A stretch of DNA of 64,000 nt, from contig OX381720.1 in NCBI GenBank assembly GCA_947462335.1, positions 42,763,152-42,827,151 of the forward strand, written 5' to 3'. This DNA comes from Harmothoe impar (taxonomy: Eukaryota > Annelida > Polychaeta > Phyllodocida > Polynoidae). Of the stretch, positions 1-11,000 are shown piece by piece (the stretch's first letter is position 1; every line of letters begins with the position of its first letter). Under the pieces are notes generated by a model. The model had not been told where the DNA came from and did no database searches. It saw only the letters and a program-made list of their open reading frames with translations. Both the position numbers and the translations under genes were made by a program.

Positions 1-879
1 GCTCTATCTGCTCTACTTTACCACAGGACCCATCCGTAAGTGGTTAATTAGAATTAACATATATCATTAGCATGTTGATAATTATTTTTAGAAATATTGG
101 TTTTAATGTATTCATTCATTTTCCAACACAATTATTGGCTTTGGGACCTTGTCCCCAAAGCCATTTACACCACACAGGGAGGGTTCATATTTTTGACAAG
201 AAAATACTAGCATAGGTCCCCTCATTCATTGTTAAATAAAGCCCTAGTTGGCCCTTCAACCTTGCCCAGGCCTGGTCTCCCCTTGTGTTGTACATGGATG
301 TGTAAGACTAATTTAACCTAGATCTGGTTTTCAGTTACTGCATGTAGAACTAGTATACATTGTGGTAAGGCCTAGATACCTTGTCCACAGCCATATTTTG
401 AGTTCTCTAATGTTGCTGTCAATGGCAAGGATAGGCAGGTTATGTTTTTACATAATAACTGTATTCCTTAATAAAAACACTTTAAAAAAAACAACCAGCC
501 TAATAACTATTGACTCCTATATCAAGCCAAGCTGTCAAAGTCAATACCAATCCCATACTATTCACACACAGGACCTACACTAGAGGTTTAGTGGTCCAGG
601 GTGGCTCTTGAAATCACCCAAGCCCGCCCAAAGACAAACTATGAACTCAGACATAATTACCCCCCCCCCCCCCCACACACACACCCCTACACACACAAAC
701 ACATGCAACAACATTTTGCCAACCTTAAAGGAAGGCCATCACAAGTCCTCCCTCTGCCCCTTCCTTCTCCTCCTCCCTCTCTCCCCTCCTCCTTCCAATC
801 CAGCTCATAACAATCCTATAAAAACCCAAAGCCACTACGGCTCTGCCGTAAAATCATTGAGTTTGTCCCCTTGTATTAG
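1..879. other. No confident gene; hairpin and poly-C/CA tract
   Basis: I see no supported exon here. A hairpin lies at 136-163: TGGCTTTGGGAC pairs with its complement, with one extra C in the right arm and a three-base loop. A compound simple repeat (poly-C followed by CA repeats) lies at about 661-700 and explains the proline/threonine/histidine-rich frames there. An open frame runs through to about 955, but its composition comes from these simple repeats. Confidence 0.5.
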
Positions 880-902
880 ATTTCCTGCTATCAAAAATGA
901 AG
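880..902 (+). CDS. Possible small penultimate exon of the gene ending at 1166
   Basis: A pyrimidine-rich stretch ends in TATTAG at 879, and a donor GTAAAT follows at 903. Between them is a 23-base segment that reads FPAIKNE plus one base. That leftover G joins the first two bases of the exon at 1009 to make valine, so the reading frame is kept. The implied intron (903-1008) is only 106 bases. The same frame is also open further upstream, so the exon could be longer. This is weak evidence: two splice motifs and one matching phase. Confidence 0.25.
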
Positions 903-1008
903 GTAAATTTTTAACATTTCAATTTATCTGTTTAGTAATTCTTACTAAAATGTAAAACAGCATATATTTCTCTTTAAATCATTACTAAATATATCCTCCG
1001 TGTTACAG

Positions 1009-1166
1009 TGCCTGTTCTGGGCGTGGGACTGTGGAAGTTGATCTGCGTGCTGAGTTTCCCGATCGCTGCCGTCAAAGCCGCCATCTCCCTCATTCACCTG
1101 TGTGCAGCCTCCGAAGATGTCGTCAGAATCGACATCGAGGAACGCCAACTCGCCAAGAGGGAATAG
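1009..1166 (+). CDS. Terminal coding exon of an unrecognised protein
   Basis: A clear acceptor (CTCCGTGTTACAG) ends at 1008. After two bases completing a split codon, 51 codons follow and end in TAG at 1164-1166. The peptide begins PVLGVGLWKLICVLSFP, continues with a hydrophobic stretch suggesting a membrane segment, and ends in a charged tail (RIDIEERQLAKRE). GC content and codon use are clearly higher than in the flanking AT-rich DNA, which supports real coding sequence. The rest of the gene lies upstream, mostly outside the window. It is convergent with the F-box gene that ends at 4909. I do not recognise the family. Confidence 0.55.
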
Positions 1167-4100
1167 GCTCTCCAACAGCCCACTCCGATATAAACATCAT
1201 TAAGGCATAGACAAAGAAACACCAATCATCTCATTCATTTTGTCTATGCATGTGTGTAATATTCAGTCACCAATGTGCTACATATGTTTAGCCTTACTGT
1301 GGCTATAGCTTGGTATTGGCCTTCTTTTTTTTTGGTTGTAGCAATTGCTTTTTGGCAAGTGAAAATCATGAATATAACAGGAAGATATGTGTATTCTAAG
1401 GATAACTTGTGTATAATGTTCAATATCATTGGACCAGTCAACAATTCCGTTAGACCATTCCCACCGTCACCACGTGTTCATCAAAAATATATTTGATAAA
1501 AATTGATAAAAAAAAAACTTACTTGCTGGTCTCTGATGCTAATATCGAAGTGAGAAATCAATGTTGAAATATGTTTGAAGGAAACAATTTACACTAGTAT
1601 ATTGGACTACGCAGAGGAAGAATAGTACATCCAGAAATATGGTGCGGTACTCTTAGATATACTGTCATTATTTATTGAAAAATGCAAAGCGGTAGCGATG
1701 TTAGTTATAGAAAGATATGGATGATGTAAATAATTGTATGTCATAGAATGAGTCCAGGAGGTATTTATTGAAATCAATTGAGACATGTATTGGACTTTTA
1801 TTAATACATTAGCTGATCTCTGCTCGCTAGCTTTACCCAGTTAAGTCTATAAATTTGATTCAGCTCATCACTGGCATGATGCTCTTGCCTAGCGGTTTCA
1901 TAAAAAATCTTGACTGTAAGCGAAAGATTATACATTTTTACTGGAAATATTTTACGGTACCTTTACACAGGCGTCAAGTACTTGATCACGTTTAACCAAG
2001 AAATGGCTTAATTAAGGCCCATCACATAGAATTATGCACTTAGTTCACTAAAAGAACAGAGCCTTTTTCAGTTTGGTGTTCCTAATTATTAATAGTGGTT
2101 TTGCATGTGTTGATGGCACGTACACAATAATGTGTTCAAGCACAGAGGACATCGGACATTGACACCTATACCTTATAAATCACCGATCACGGTCTATGAT
2201 GGAATGGGAGCACACAATCCTATTATGACTGGGTATTACGACACTGTCAAGGTTTGGTTACCTATTGATCATATATAGTGGGTGCACTTCAGTACTTGTG
2301 TGGGTTACATGTGCCTAGATTAGGCCTACTACCGGTACATGTAGGTGCCATGCTCTGCGGCTATGTAGATTAACTTGAAACCACCCCATGAAAAGGGACC
2401 CTATTCTATAAATACATGTACAGTTAGGTATGTAAATCAGAATTTCCTACTTTTACATGCTGATATATCTGAATAGTATGACAATGATTACATGTCGTCC
2501 CCTTGCCTTGTGTGCTGCTTAATGGTGATGTGCAATAGTTACCCCTAGAGATGAGTGAGTTATGCAATGCTGATAAACTTATATATCTCAATCTTTTAAG
2601 ACCAGTATGGTTGATACATGTAGTATGAAAACCCTACCCTCCCCATCCTCTGTTACAATGGAGGTGTCATTATTGAACAAATAATTATTGCCAAGCTACA
2701 AATGTACCAAAGGTGGTACTGTTTGTAGAAAGACCAGGTGTGGTCCAGGAAGAATGTGTAATTTATTGTTACAGTGATCTCTGTTAGAGTAACTTATGTT
2801 TGATAAGGAACACAATTATGGTTGTTGCCCAATTGAGGTTAGTATCTCCGACAGGGGGACTAGCATTTTAATTCATTGATACTTTAGACCAATTATTTGC
2901 TTCCCACAATTCCCATTACAAGGAGACACGTGACCCACTGTATGCGAATTTTTGTTTATGAATTTCATTCTCAAGAGAATTAACATTTTGGAATAAAAAT
3001 TTAACAATTTATACATTACCATGTCCAAAACGGAAATTGTCCAACGCAACGTCGGGGACAATAACTGTAATCGTCTTTGAGCATGTGTTGTATGTCCTGC
3101 CACTTTGAACGATCAAACCATGGCATTTGCATTTCGATATTCACAAGTGTGTTCGGAAATGCTATGTCTGTGTTGATGTACTTTATGCTTTTCAAATATT
3201 TATTTTTAGTACAACTCGTTTTTGTCACAAATAAAGTTATCTATCTGGTCGAAAAATGGGAAAGTGTTTTTGTATTCTGTAATATATCGTTTTAAAGAGG
3301 AGACTATCACAAAGGTAGCTTGGCATGAACAGCTACACGAGTCATTGCCAGTTATCTAGAACTAGCCAAAATGTATTTCACTCATTTTGATGTAAAAAAG
3401 AATGTTTTAAGTATAGAAGAATTGTACATTGGTAGAAAAAACAAACTCGAAGCATTAATGGAGATGACAGATTTAATTGATGAATATCACTGACAAAAAT
3501 GGGGAAATGTCATCTTTTTCCTCAAGAATATGAAGGAAATACAATTCATTATATATTTTGAAGGAATATCGATAGAGGATCTATATCATACTTAGATGGA
3601 TGTGAATATATCTTCACCACTGCCAAATAAAGTATATATAAGTATTCATACTATATACATGTATGTCGTGTGGATGTGATGAGGTCTTCACAACACGGGG
3701 CTGTGCCTTGTTAAACTAGGTTAACCTCAACTAGTGGAATAGTAAAGCTGCTTGAATACCAAGACAGACTTAAATACAGATGTGCATTAAACATAAATAT
3801 CACATGGACAGCTAAGGTAAGAAGTTAAATGAATATGACAAGCCTGGTCCTATACACTTCTGTTGGTATCCACATCACATAAAGCAAACCACTGATTCGT
3901 TTTGCTACAGAAAACACAGGCCAAAGTGTTAAACTCAGTCGCGTATGTACATTTCCAAAGACAGGCAAGATTCTAAGAATAAATCTCATATTATCTCCTA
4001 AGCTGTACTATATTAATTTTACAAAATATCACATGTAGAAGCATCTATACAATTCTCTTGGCTTGGAAATGCTGAGACATTGCACATTAGCCAATCAAGT

Positions 4101-4908
4101 TTCTTTAAAAGCTGTTCTGGTGCTAAGGCTACCTTATTTTGATAACTTGGATTACACGATTTTACCGCAAACATAATTTGAAAGGCTCTTGAAAGAGTCT
4201 TCTGATCATCATGTACTTTCCTATATTGCAACATTTCATTTTCGATTCGGTGAGCTCTAAACAACTCTTTTATTACAAAGTATCACATTATTACAAGCCG
4301 AGCAATGTTTTCATTTGCAATTGAAGGAAAGTGGTATGAAGCTAAATCAATTTTAATGAGGCTATTTGATACATGCACAGAAATATAGGTATATTGTCCA
4401 TTTTATGAAGATAATATATAGTCCTTGAGTGTTCATTGTAATATTATGTTACTTAAGTTTAGTATTGTGACAAGTCACCTTGGCCCTTCGGGCAGTCCAG
4501 TATAGGAAGATGTAAATATGAAAGGACTACAACAAGTCCAGTGTTACTCTGTGTGTTAACAAATTGCATTTTTGCCAAAAAAAACCATCGGCGGATCCGT
4601 AATTCAAGTTATCAGACTAAAACAGCCTCACCGACACACCTCACAATCTAGTAGCACCACTAAACATCAAAGTGAGCATTGCCACAACGATGTTGGACCT
4701 TTCTCTGCCCATCTAAGCTTTATCTAAGTCGTCGGAATACTGCCCATTATAAGAATGCTTCATTCAAGAGAACTATCAATAGAAACAAGAGGGGATGCTT
4801 GACTGACAGAGCGAATATATACAAAAGTACCGGGTATATATGATTACCCGTTTAATACATATATAATATCTCATACTACTTCACGATTATAATCATTGAC
4901 TAGTTTAA
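1167..4908. other. Intergenic DNA between two convergent genes
   Basis: This AT-rich stretch lies between the 3' ends of two convergent genes. I see no coding exon. It should hold both 3' UTRs. An ATTAAA signal in the orientation of the F-box gene is at 4851-4856, about 53 bases after that gene's stop codon, and an AATAAA in the same orientation is near 4267-4272. A short inverted repeat (GTGAC-AA-GTCAC) lies near 4468-4479. Confidence 0.5.
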
Positions 4909-5049
4909 TCAGGATACAGGTAAAACCTTCACACATGGAGCCGCCATTTTGGACCCAAAGTGCCCAGCCCAGAATTGTCCGTCTGAACCGGTGTGACTGA
5001 AGTAGATACGCCGCACCCCCGGGCCGTAGTTGGTAAACGTATGTGTGAC
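4909..5049 (-). CDS. F-box gene exon 5 (end of FBA domain, stop)
   Basis: The acceptor is TGTCTCCATAG. It encodes 46 codons and TGA, with the FBA signature GVRRIYFSHTGSDGQFWAG and a short tail ending KVLPVS. There is no long C-terminal extension. Confidence 0.92.
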   Translation of the reverse strand, partial: VTHTFTNYGPGVRRIYFSHTGSDGQFWAGHFGSKMAAPCVKVLPVS

Positions 5050-8000
5050 CTATGGAGACAAATACAAACCATTCATGTTGATGATTTTAATCAATTTTTA
5101 TTTAAAAAAAGGTAAATCTTTTAGGGAAACATTTATCAATTTAGTTTTCTTTATATTTATTTATAAAGATACTCTTTCCATAGAGACCACATGTTCATAG
5201 CAATCATTATCACGATAAAATCTAAGTTATTCAGTTGAGACATTGCAATAACTATCATCTATATGTAATTGTTATGTCTGCTTTCGACTACATGCTGTGT
5301 AGACTATATTTTACCCATATCACTTTATATTAGGGATAAATTTATCATTCAAACTTTGTGATTTCATAAAAAACATAATATATATGACTGATAGTGATAC
5401 CTTTTCCCAGTTATTCTCTGTCCACTGCTCCCGCCGACCATCGTATACAAAGATGCCGTTCTTGTCGTGAATCGGTTGCTGACTTGTTGCACTGCACAAT
5501 AGCGCTGTCATGTGGTATTTAGCAGCACAGTCAAAGCGGACAGCCCACCTAAAGCAAGTAACAATGCAAACAGCTAGGTACAAGAACGCTTTTTCTGTTT
5601 TTTCCCATAGACTAATTTTTCCGGCTCAACTGTATAGCGTGTTTAATTAGAGATAAATATTTCCGAGATAGCTATTTCAGTATCACAATTTCAAATTCCG
5701 AGAGTCCATAAATTATTTCAATTATTAGAGTGTAGAAAAATTCATTCGGGCATAATGAGGGTTTATTAATAGTCATGCCAAAATCATCTAAATGTGGCTC
5801 TACATGTAAATTGTTTCTAAAAGTAGAATCTTGTAATTGGTAGGGGGTGGGATCTGCGTTAGGGTTGAATGTGTAATATACATGTATGCTCTTTGACATT
5901 TGATTCTAACTCTTATTTTCTATAGAAAACATCTGAGATTGTTAACACAATGTTGGTCACCTACCATTCAGACACCTCAATAGGTGGCTGCTTCTGATCC
6001 AGGTAGTCCGGGTCGAGCCCATTCGCGACAAGATCTATCATTTGGTCCTTACTGCAGTCCCCGTATGATGTCGCCCACACCTTTTTGCAGTCTGCAATAC
6101 ACATACGATACATAGTCTCTAAAAAAAACTGGCGATGGGGTGATTCCAGATGGTACTCGAGGCAAGTGCCATTAGTATATATAAAAATCGTAAACCCCGC
6201 ATGATGATGATGAATGGTTTACACGCCAGATCTGTCAAGGGTCAGCAGGCACACTGGACCTGTACGGATCGTGCTGGCCACAACCCGTATTAACATCACT
6301 GCTCTTACATCACTATGGGTACACTGGCTAACCAAAGTACCAGCATCAGAACCGCAGTACGGGTTGTGGGATTTGGCGACAAAGGGCATAACATATTAAA
6401 CTAATGCACTTTGCGCCCTTGGGGCCCTTGATGGGGGGGGGGGGGGGGTCCCCATGTCGCAAGAAAGGCCCATGTCGCATGTCACTAAGGAAAAACCCAT
6501 GTCACTAGTGTCACTAAGTGATGTTGTTTATTAGGCCCCACAGCAAGAGAATTTTGACATTTCTAGTACCAAAATGGTGCATTCTGATGCATTTTTAGAG
6601 CTTACGCCCCTTGCACTTCCTGCAGATAACAAGGGAACACCCTCCAAGAAAATTTTGAATATCTAGACTTGAAAAAGTGCATTCTGATGCACTCTCCAAT
6701 AATTTTTCTCATGTCACTAAGGCCCATGTCCCATGTCGAATTTAAGAAACAGCCCATGTCCCATGTCACTTACATGGCCATGTCCCATGTCGATTTTAAG
6801 AAATGGCCATGTCACCATGTCGGATTTAACCCTTTCCACCTTGTAGCGCAATATATGGCACAGAATTGCATTGAGTTACCAGAAAACCCGGTGGTGAAAG
6901 GGTTAAGAAATGGCCGTGTCACCCTGTCGAATTTAGGGGTCTAGGGCCATGCCCTTAGAAGGATTTCAGTCAAGTCACAGGTAAGAGCAGACCGGTCCCA
7001 GCGGATTCCCCCAACCAACATCCCTGCTGCGTCTCCATGAAAAAGGGTAAAATAATCCTGATTACACATGTTAAGAATAGAATAGAACTTCAGCTAGAAA
7101 GTAGATGTACCGGTAAACCGATTACTCACTTAGTTCTGGAGGGACTGCCTGACTTCCAGCAGGCTTAAGGGCTGGCTCCATTTTGAAACGATCCCCTCCG
7201 TTACGAGTCACAGTCCAAGACCTTAAGTCATCTGTAGTAAAAGGGAACAAAGATATAGATGTAAATATATAATCCAAAAATGGAATATTTATAGCCGGTG
7301 ATAAACTGTTATGCTCGAGAATAACATTCTAGTTTTAAATTTAGGTTAACCCACAACTGGCACAAAGAAGAAAACTTCATAAACTGGCGAGGCCAAACAG
7401 ATTCCCTCATCATTAAGTAAGTATTGTAAAATGGATAATTCCATCAGGCATAACTAATGCAAGTAGGGTATGAAATGAGTATACCCACCAGGTAGAATTA
7501 ATGTAAGTAGGGTATAAAATGGATATTTCCATCAGGTTTGATTAATGTATCGCTAAGTAGGGTATGAAATGGATATTTCCATCAGGTATTACTGATGTAT
7601 AAAGTAGGGTATGAAATGAGTATTTCCCATCAGCCTGATCAGGTATATCTAATTAATGTAAGTAGGGTGTGAAATGGGTATTATCTTCAGGTAGTGTAGA
7701 TCTATGTCGGGGGTTAGAATGTAGGGGAGACTGCACATGACCCTTTTTCATCTGAGCGTGACGTTCCCCAGTCTCGGTGTGTCACAGACTGATGAATTTA
7801 TTGTGGGCGTATAGCTGTTAGTAACAGTGTTACTTGATCGGGCCTGGTTCGTGCGAGGCTGGATGTTCCCCCCTCCTATCTTTTAATACATGGGGTTAAT
7901 AGGGGCGGGTTGGGGGATGGGTACGTATTTGGATCCACCGCGAGTCGAGGGGTGACACTTTTCCCGCAGTTGTGTTATTGTCCCCCCTTACCAATATTGT

Positions 8001-11000
8001 TATGACCATTCTCTGATCTAGTATACACTCATTTCATCAGCCATTTCTACTAGGTGGCGTTACCATAGGAGAGGCTAAGATTCTGTCTCAGGGAGGGCAT
8101 GTGTAAGGCCACCAGAAAAGGGGAGGGGACCCTGCTCAACCCCCAATCAACTATATAAGGTTCACTGTTATCATATACACAGTGTTAAAGACGCACTGAG
8201 TCAGTGAACTAACCCTGCCAAGTTTTGCATGCAAATGACGTAGTGGGTTCAGTGCATCTTTAAGATAAATGTCTTTAACAGCAGTTAGAACCCCCTGATA
8301 GAGGGATTTAGGTGCTTTTTAATCATGCTGATGGTCATCTGTGGTATTTGGTACGGTCCTGCAGCATCCCTGTAATGAGCATTACCAGCCCTGGATAATG
8401 TGCTCTAATCACATTTTAATGAGGCGGCTGCACCCCCTCCACTACCTTCTTCATCCTTTCAACTAGTCTCCACACGACACTCCTATTCATGTTGGTATAG
8501 ATCATATTTTAATTAAACTTGTTTCATGAATATTTCTATGGTGGGTACATACACGATCTCCCAATATACCCCTGCGATTTCTATTAACCCTTTAAGGGAG
8601 CGTTCATTATTTATGGCAGGGGGGGGGCGGGCGTTTGGCAAAACGAATACGTCCAAAAAAAAAGACCCCCCCCCTCTGAATGGGTAAAAAAAAAAAGACC
8701 CCCCCCCTCCGAATGGGTCAAAAAAAAAAGACCCCCCCCCTCCGAATAGGTTGAAAAAAAATGACCCCCCCTCACCATAGACGTTTATAAATACTTAATA
8801 ATGGCATCAACGACATACAAAGTCCACATAGTCCTATACTATAACCTATTATAGCATGTGCTTAACCATTATTTGAGGGAGTGGTTATAGGGCATAACAA
8901 TATGGTGAATATATTTATGTGGAGAGCACACATTTCTCTGTTTCCGTGGCACGTTTGATATTTTTGCTAAAAATTGGTGTGATTATTTTGGTCCCCACCT
9001 ACAAGTCCTGCTAATACTGTTTGGTAGAAGTACGATGAAATGGCCCAGCTCAGGGGCCGCGGAAGGTGGATAAAGTTGGGGGGCCCAGCTCCCAAAGCCA
9101 GCTGATGAGTGTTGGTTAGAGGGAGAAACAAATGGTTGTTTTGGGGCCACAAGCCCCAGGAAAATTTGGGAATTTGACCTTTATATTAGTGTATTCAGAG
9201 TGGTCTGAAGTCTACCATATGATCCTGGGAAATTTTGTAATTTTACATTGAAATTGATGTGTTCTGAAGGACTTTGAGCTTGTCTTTCAAGAAAGTTTTA
9301 GGAATTTTACCTCGAGATTGGTGTATTCTTGGGTACTCAGAGTCTAGAATGTTCATGTTTCCCAAAAAGATTGGCTCCCCCACTTTACCAGGACCCCAGT
9401 CCCCCCCCCCCCTGCTCCGCGCTACTGCAGCTTAAAACAAAGATGTTTGATGAAGGGATGCTCTGGACATTATAATAGTGGCAAACCTGAAGAAAATTTT
9501 GAAAATCTAGAGGTCAATCGGCCCATTTTAATGTATCCTGGTATTATAACTTGCAGTTAAAGGAACAAGATCACTATTTAAACCTAGTTTGGTTTTCCAA
9601 AGGCTAGGATCAGTAAGAAATAGGGAGCTGAAGGTGAGAATTTGAAGTTGAACAAAGAGTCACAGGGGAATGTGTCTTTGTTATATAACGGCACGGATCA
9701 ATTACAATCGCTTATGCCATCAATGGTATGCATGGATGTTACGTGCACCATAGTTGATAACCTTTATTTGAGGAAATGCCATAAGGTACCTGCCTTCAAT
9801 ATTCTAGTGTGTGGTCAGTATAACCAAGCCATGGGAATGCATTGACTCCAAAAAAAAAAGAAGCTTTAAAATAGTGATGAATAACTCACTGATAAGCTGA
9901 GCATCGGAAGCAACTTGACCAGAACCAAATATAGAGCTCTAAAAATTCTGATGAGGCCAAGTAGCGATGAGTAGCAATGATTATTCAGTGCCTGATTTCT
10001 GTTGAAGCCAAAGATGAACTTAGAGGGAGATTTAGAAATTGGCGACAGAAGGAGTGGCATCCGCAGCAGAAAACTCTGTGGATCTGGTGGCTATTTGCTA
10101 CATTTCAAGGCATTCGGTACACCGATTTATAATGGGATGATCATGTCTACTCTATGAGTCTGCTGATTTTATAAGTCCTAGAATCTGTGAGAAGCAGGCA
10201 GCTATCAGGGAGATGGTGAAGGTATTCTAAAAATATTGAGAGCTCTGCAATCAGAAAGCTGTGGCTCATTTAGCAGGGTCTGGTACAAGATACCAAGGAA
10301 AAGTGTGTATCGTGACTAGTGTAATCACGCCTTTGACTGGTGGCGTGGACCTAAGCTACAATGTATCAACATTATATGAGGTAGATCTGCATCTTGCATA
10401 CTATGCATCTGCTCCTCTATTGGGAAGAAAGGCAGGGTCTAAAAATGTAGGCAAGTTCACCCTTGCATATGGATGCCAAAACGTGATGGGCAAGGCTAAA
10501 GTCCAATTAACCCAAACTATTTCGGATACAGTACTGTCATATTTCGGTGCCACAATAGCATTCATCTAACTGCACACTGATAGCTTTTCTGTTTAGACCC
10601 CCTACATTCTGTACTCTTCTCGTGTTGAATTAATGCTCTTTCTCCAGTTAATTATTGTTGCTTTAGGAAAAGAAAAGTAGTGAATCATTCATGTGTCGAT
10701 TGGTAGGCAAGAAATTTAGCAAAGTTCTACCGTCTTTATGACCCCAATTCGCGACATGTGTCGTGAAATTCGCGTCACGTTGTGTCAAAAAATACCCCCT
10801 CCCAAATAAATACCCCTAAAAAAAATGACCCCCCCCCTCAGAATAGGTTGAAAAAAAAAGACCCCCCCCTAAGAATAGGTTGAAAAAAAAAGACCCCCCC
10901 CCCCCTCCGAATACCCCTAAAAAAAATGACCCCCCCCCCCCCTGATTTGCACACCCCCCCCCCTGGCATAAATAATGAACGCTCCCTAAGGCCGGCCAAA

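Noticed and set aside
608..955. 115-codon + strand frame
   Set aside because: It is mostly made by the poly-C/CA and CTCC simple repeats. Only its last few codons are kept as a weak exon candidate.
1500..1530. - strand donor-like CAA|GTAAGT
   Set aside because: An isolated donor motif. The F-box gene already ends at 4909 and no coding frame leads into it.
10261..10569. 102-codon + strand frame inside the 2.4 kb TIR segment
   Set aside because: It starts with GTG, has no early ATG and no transposase motif, and flanking frames are closed.
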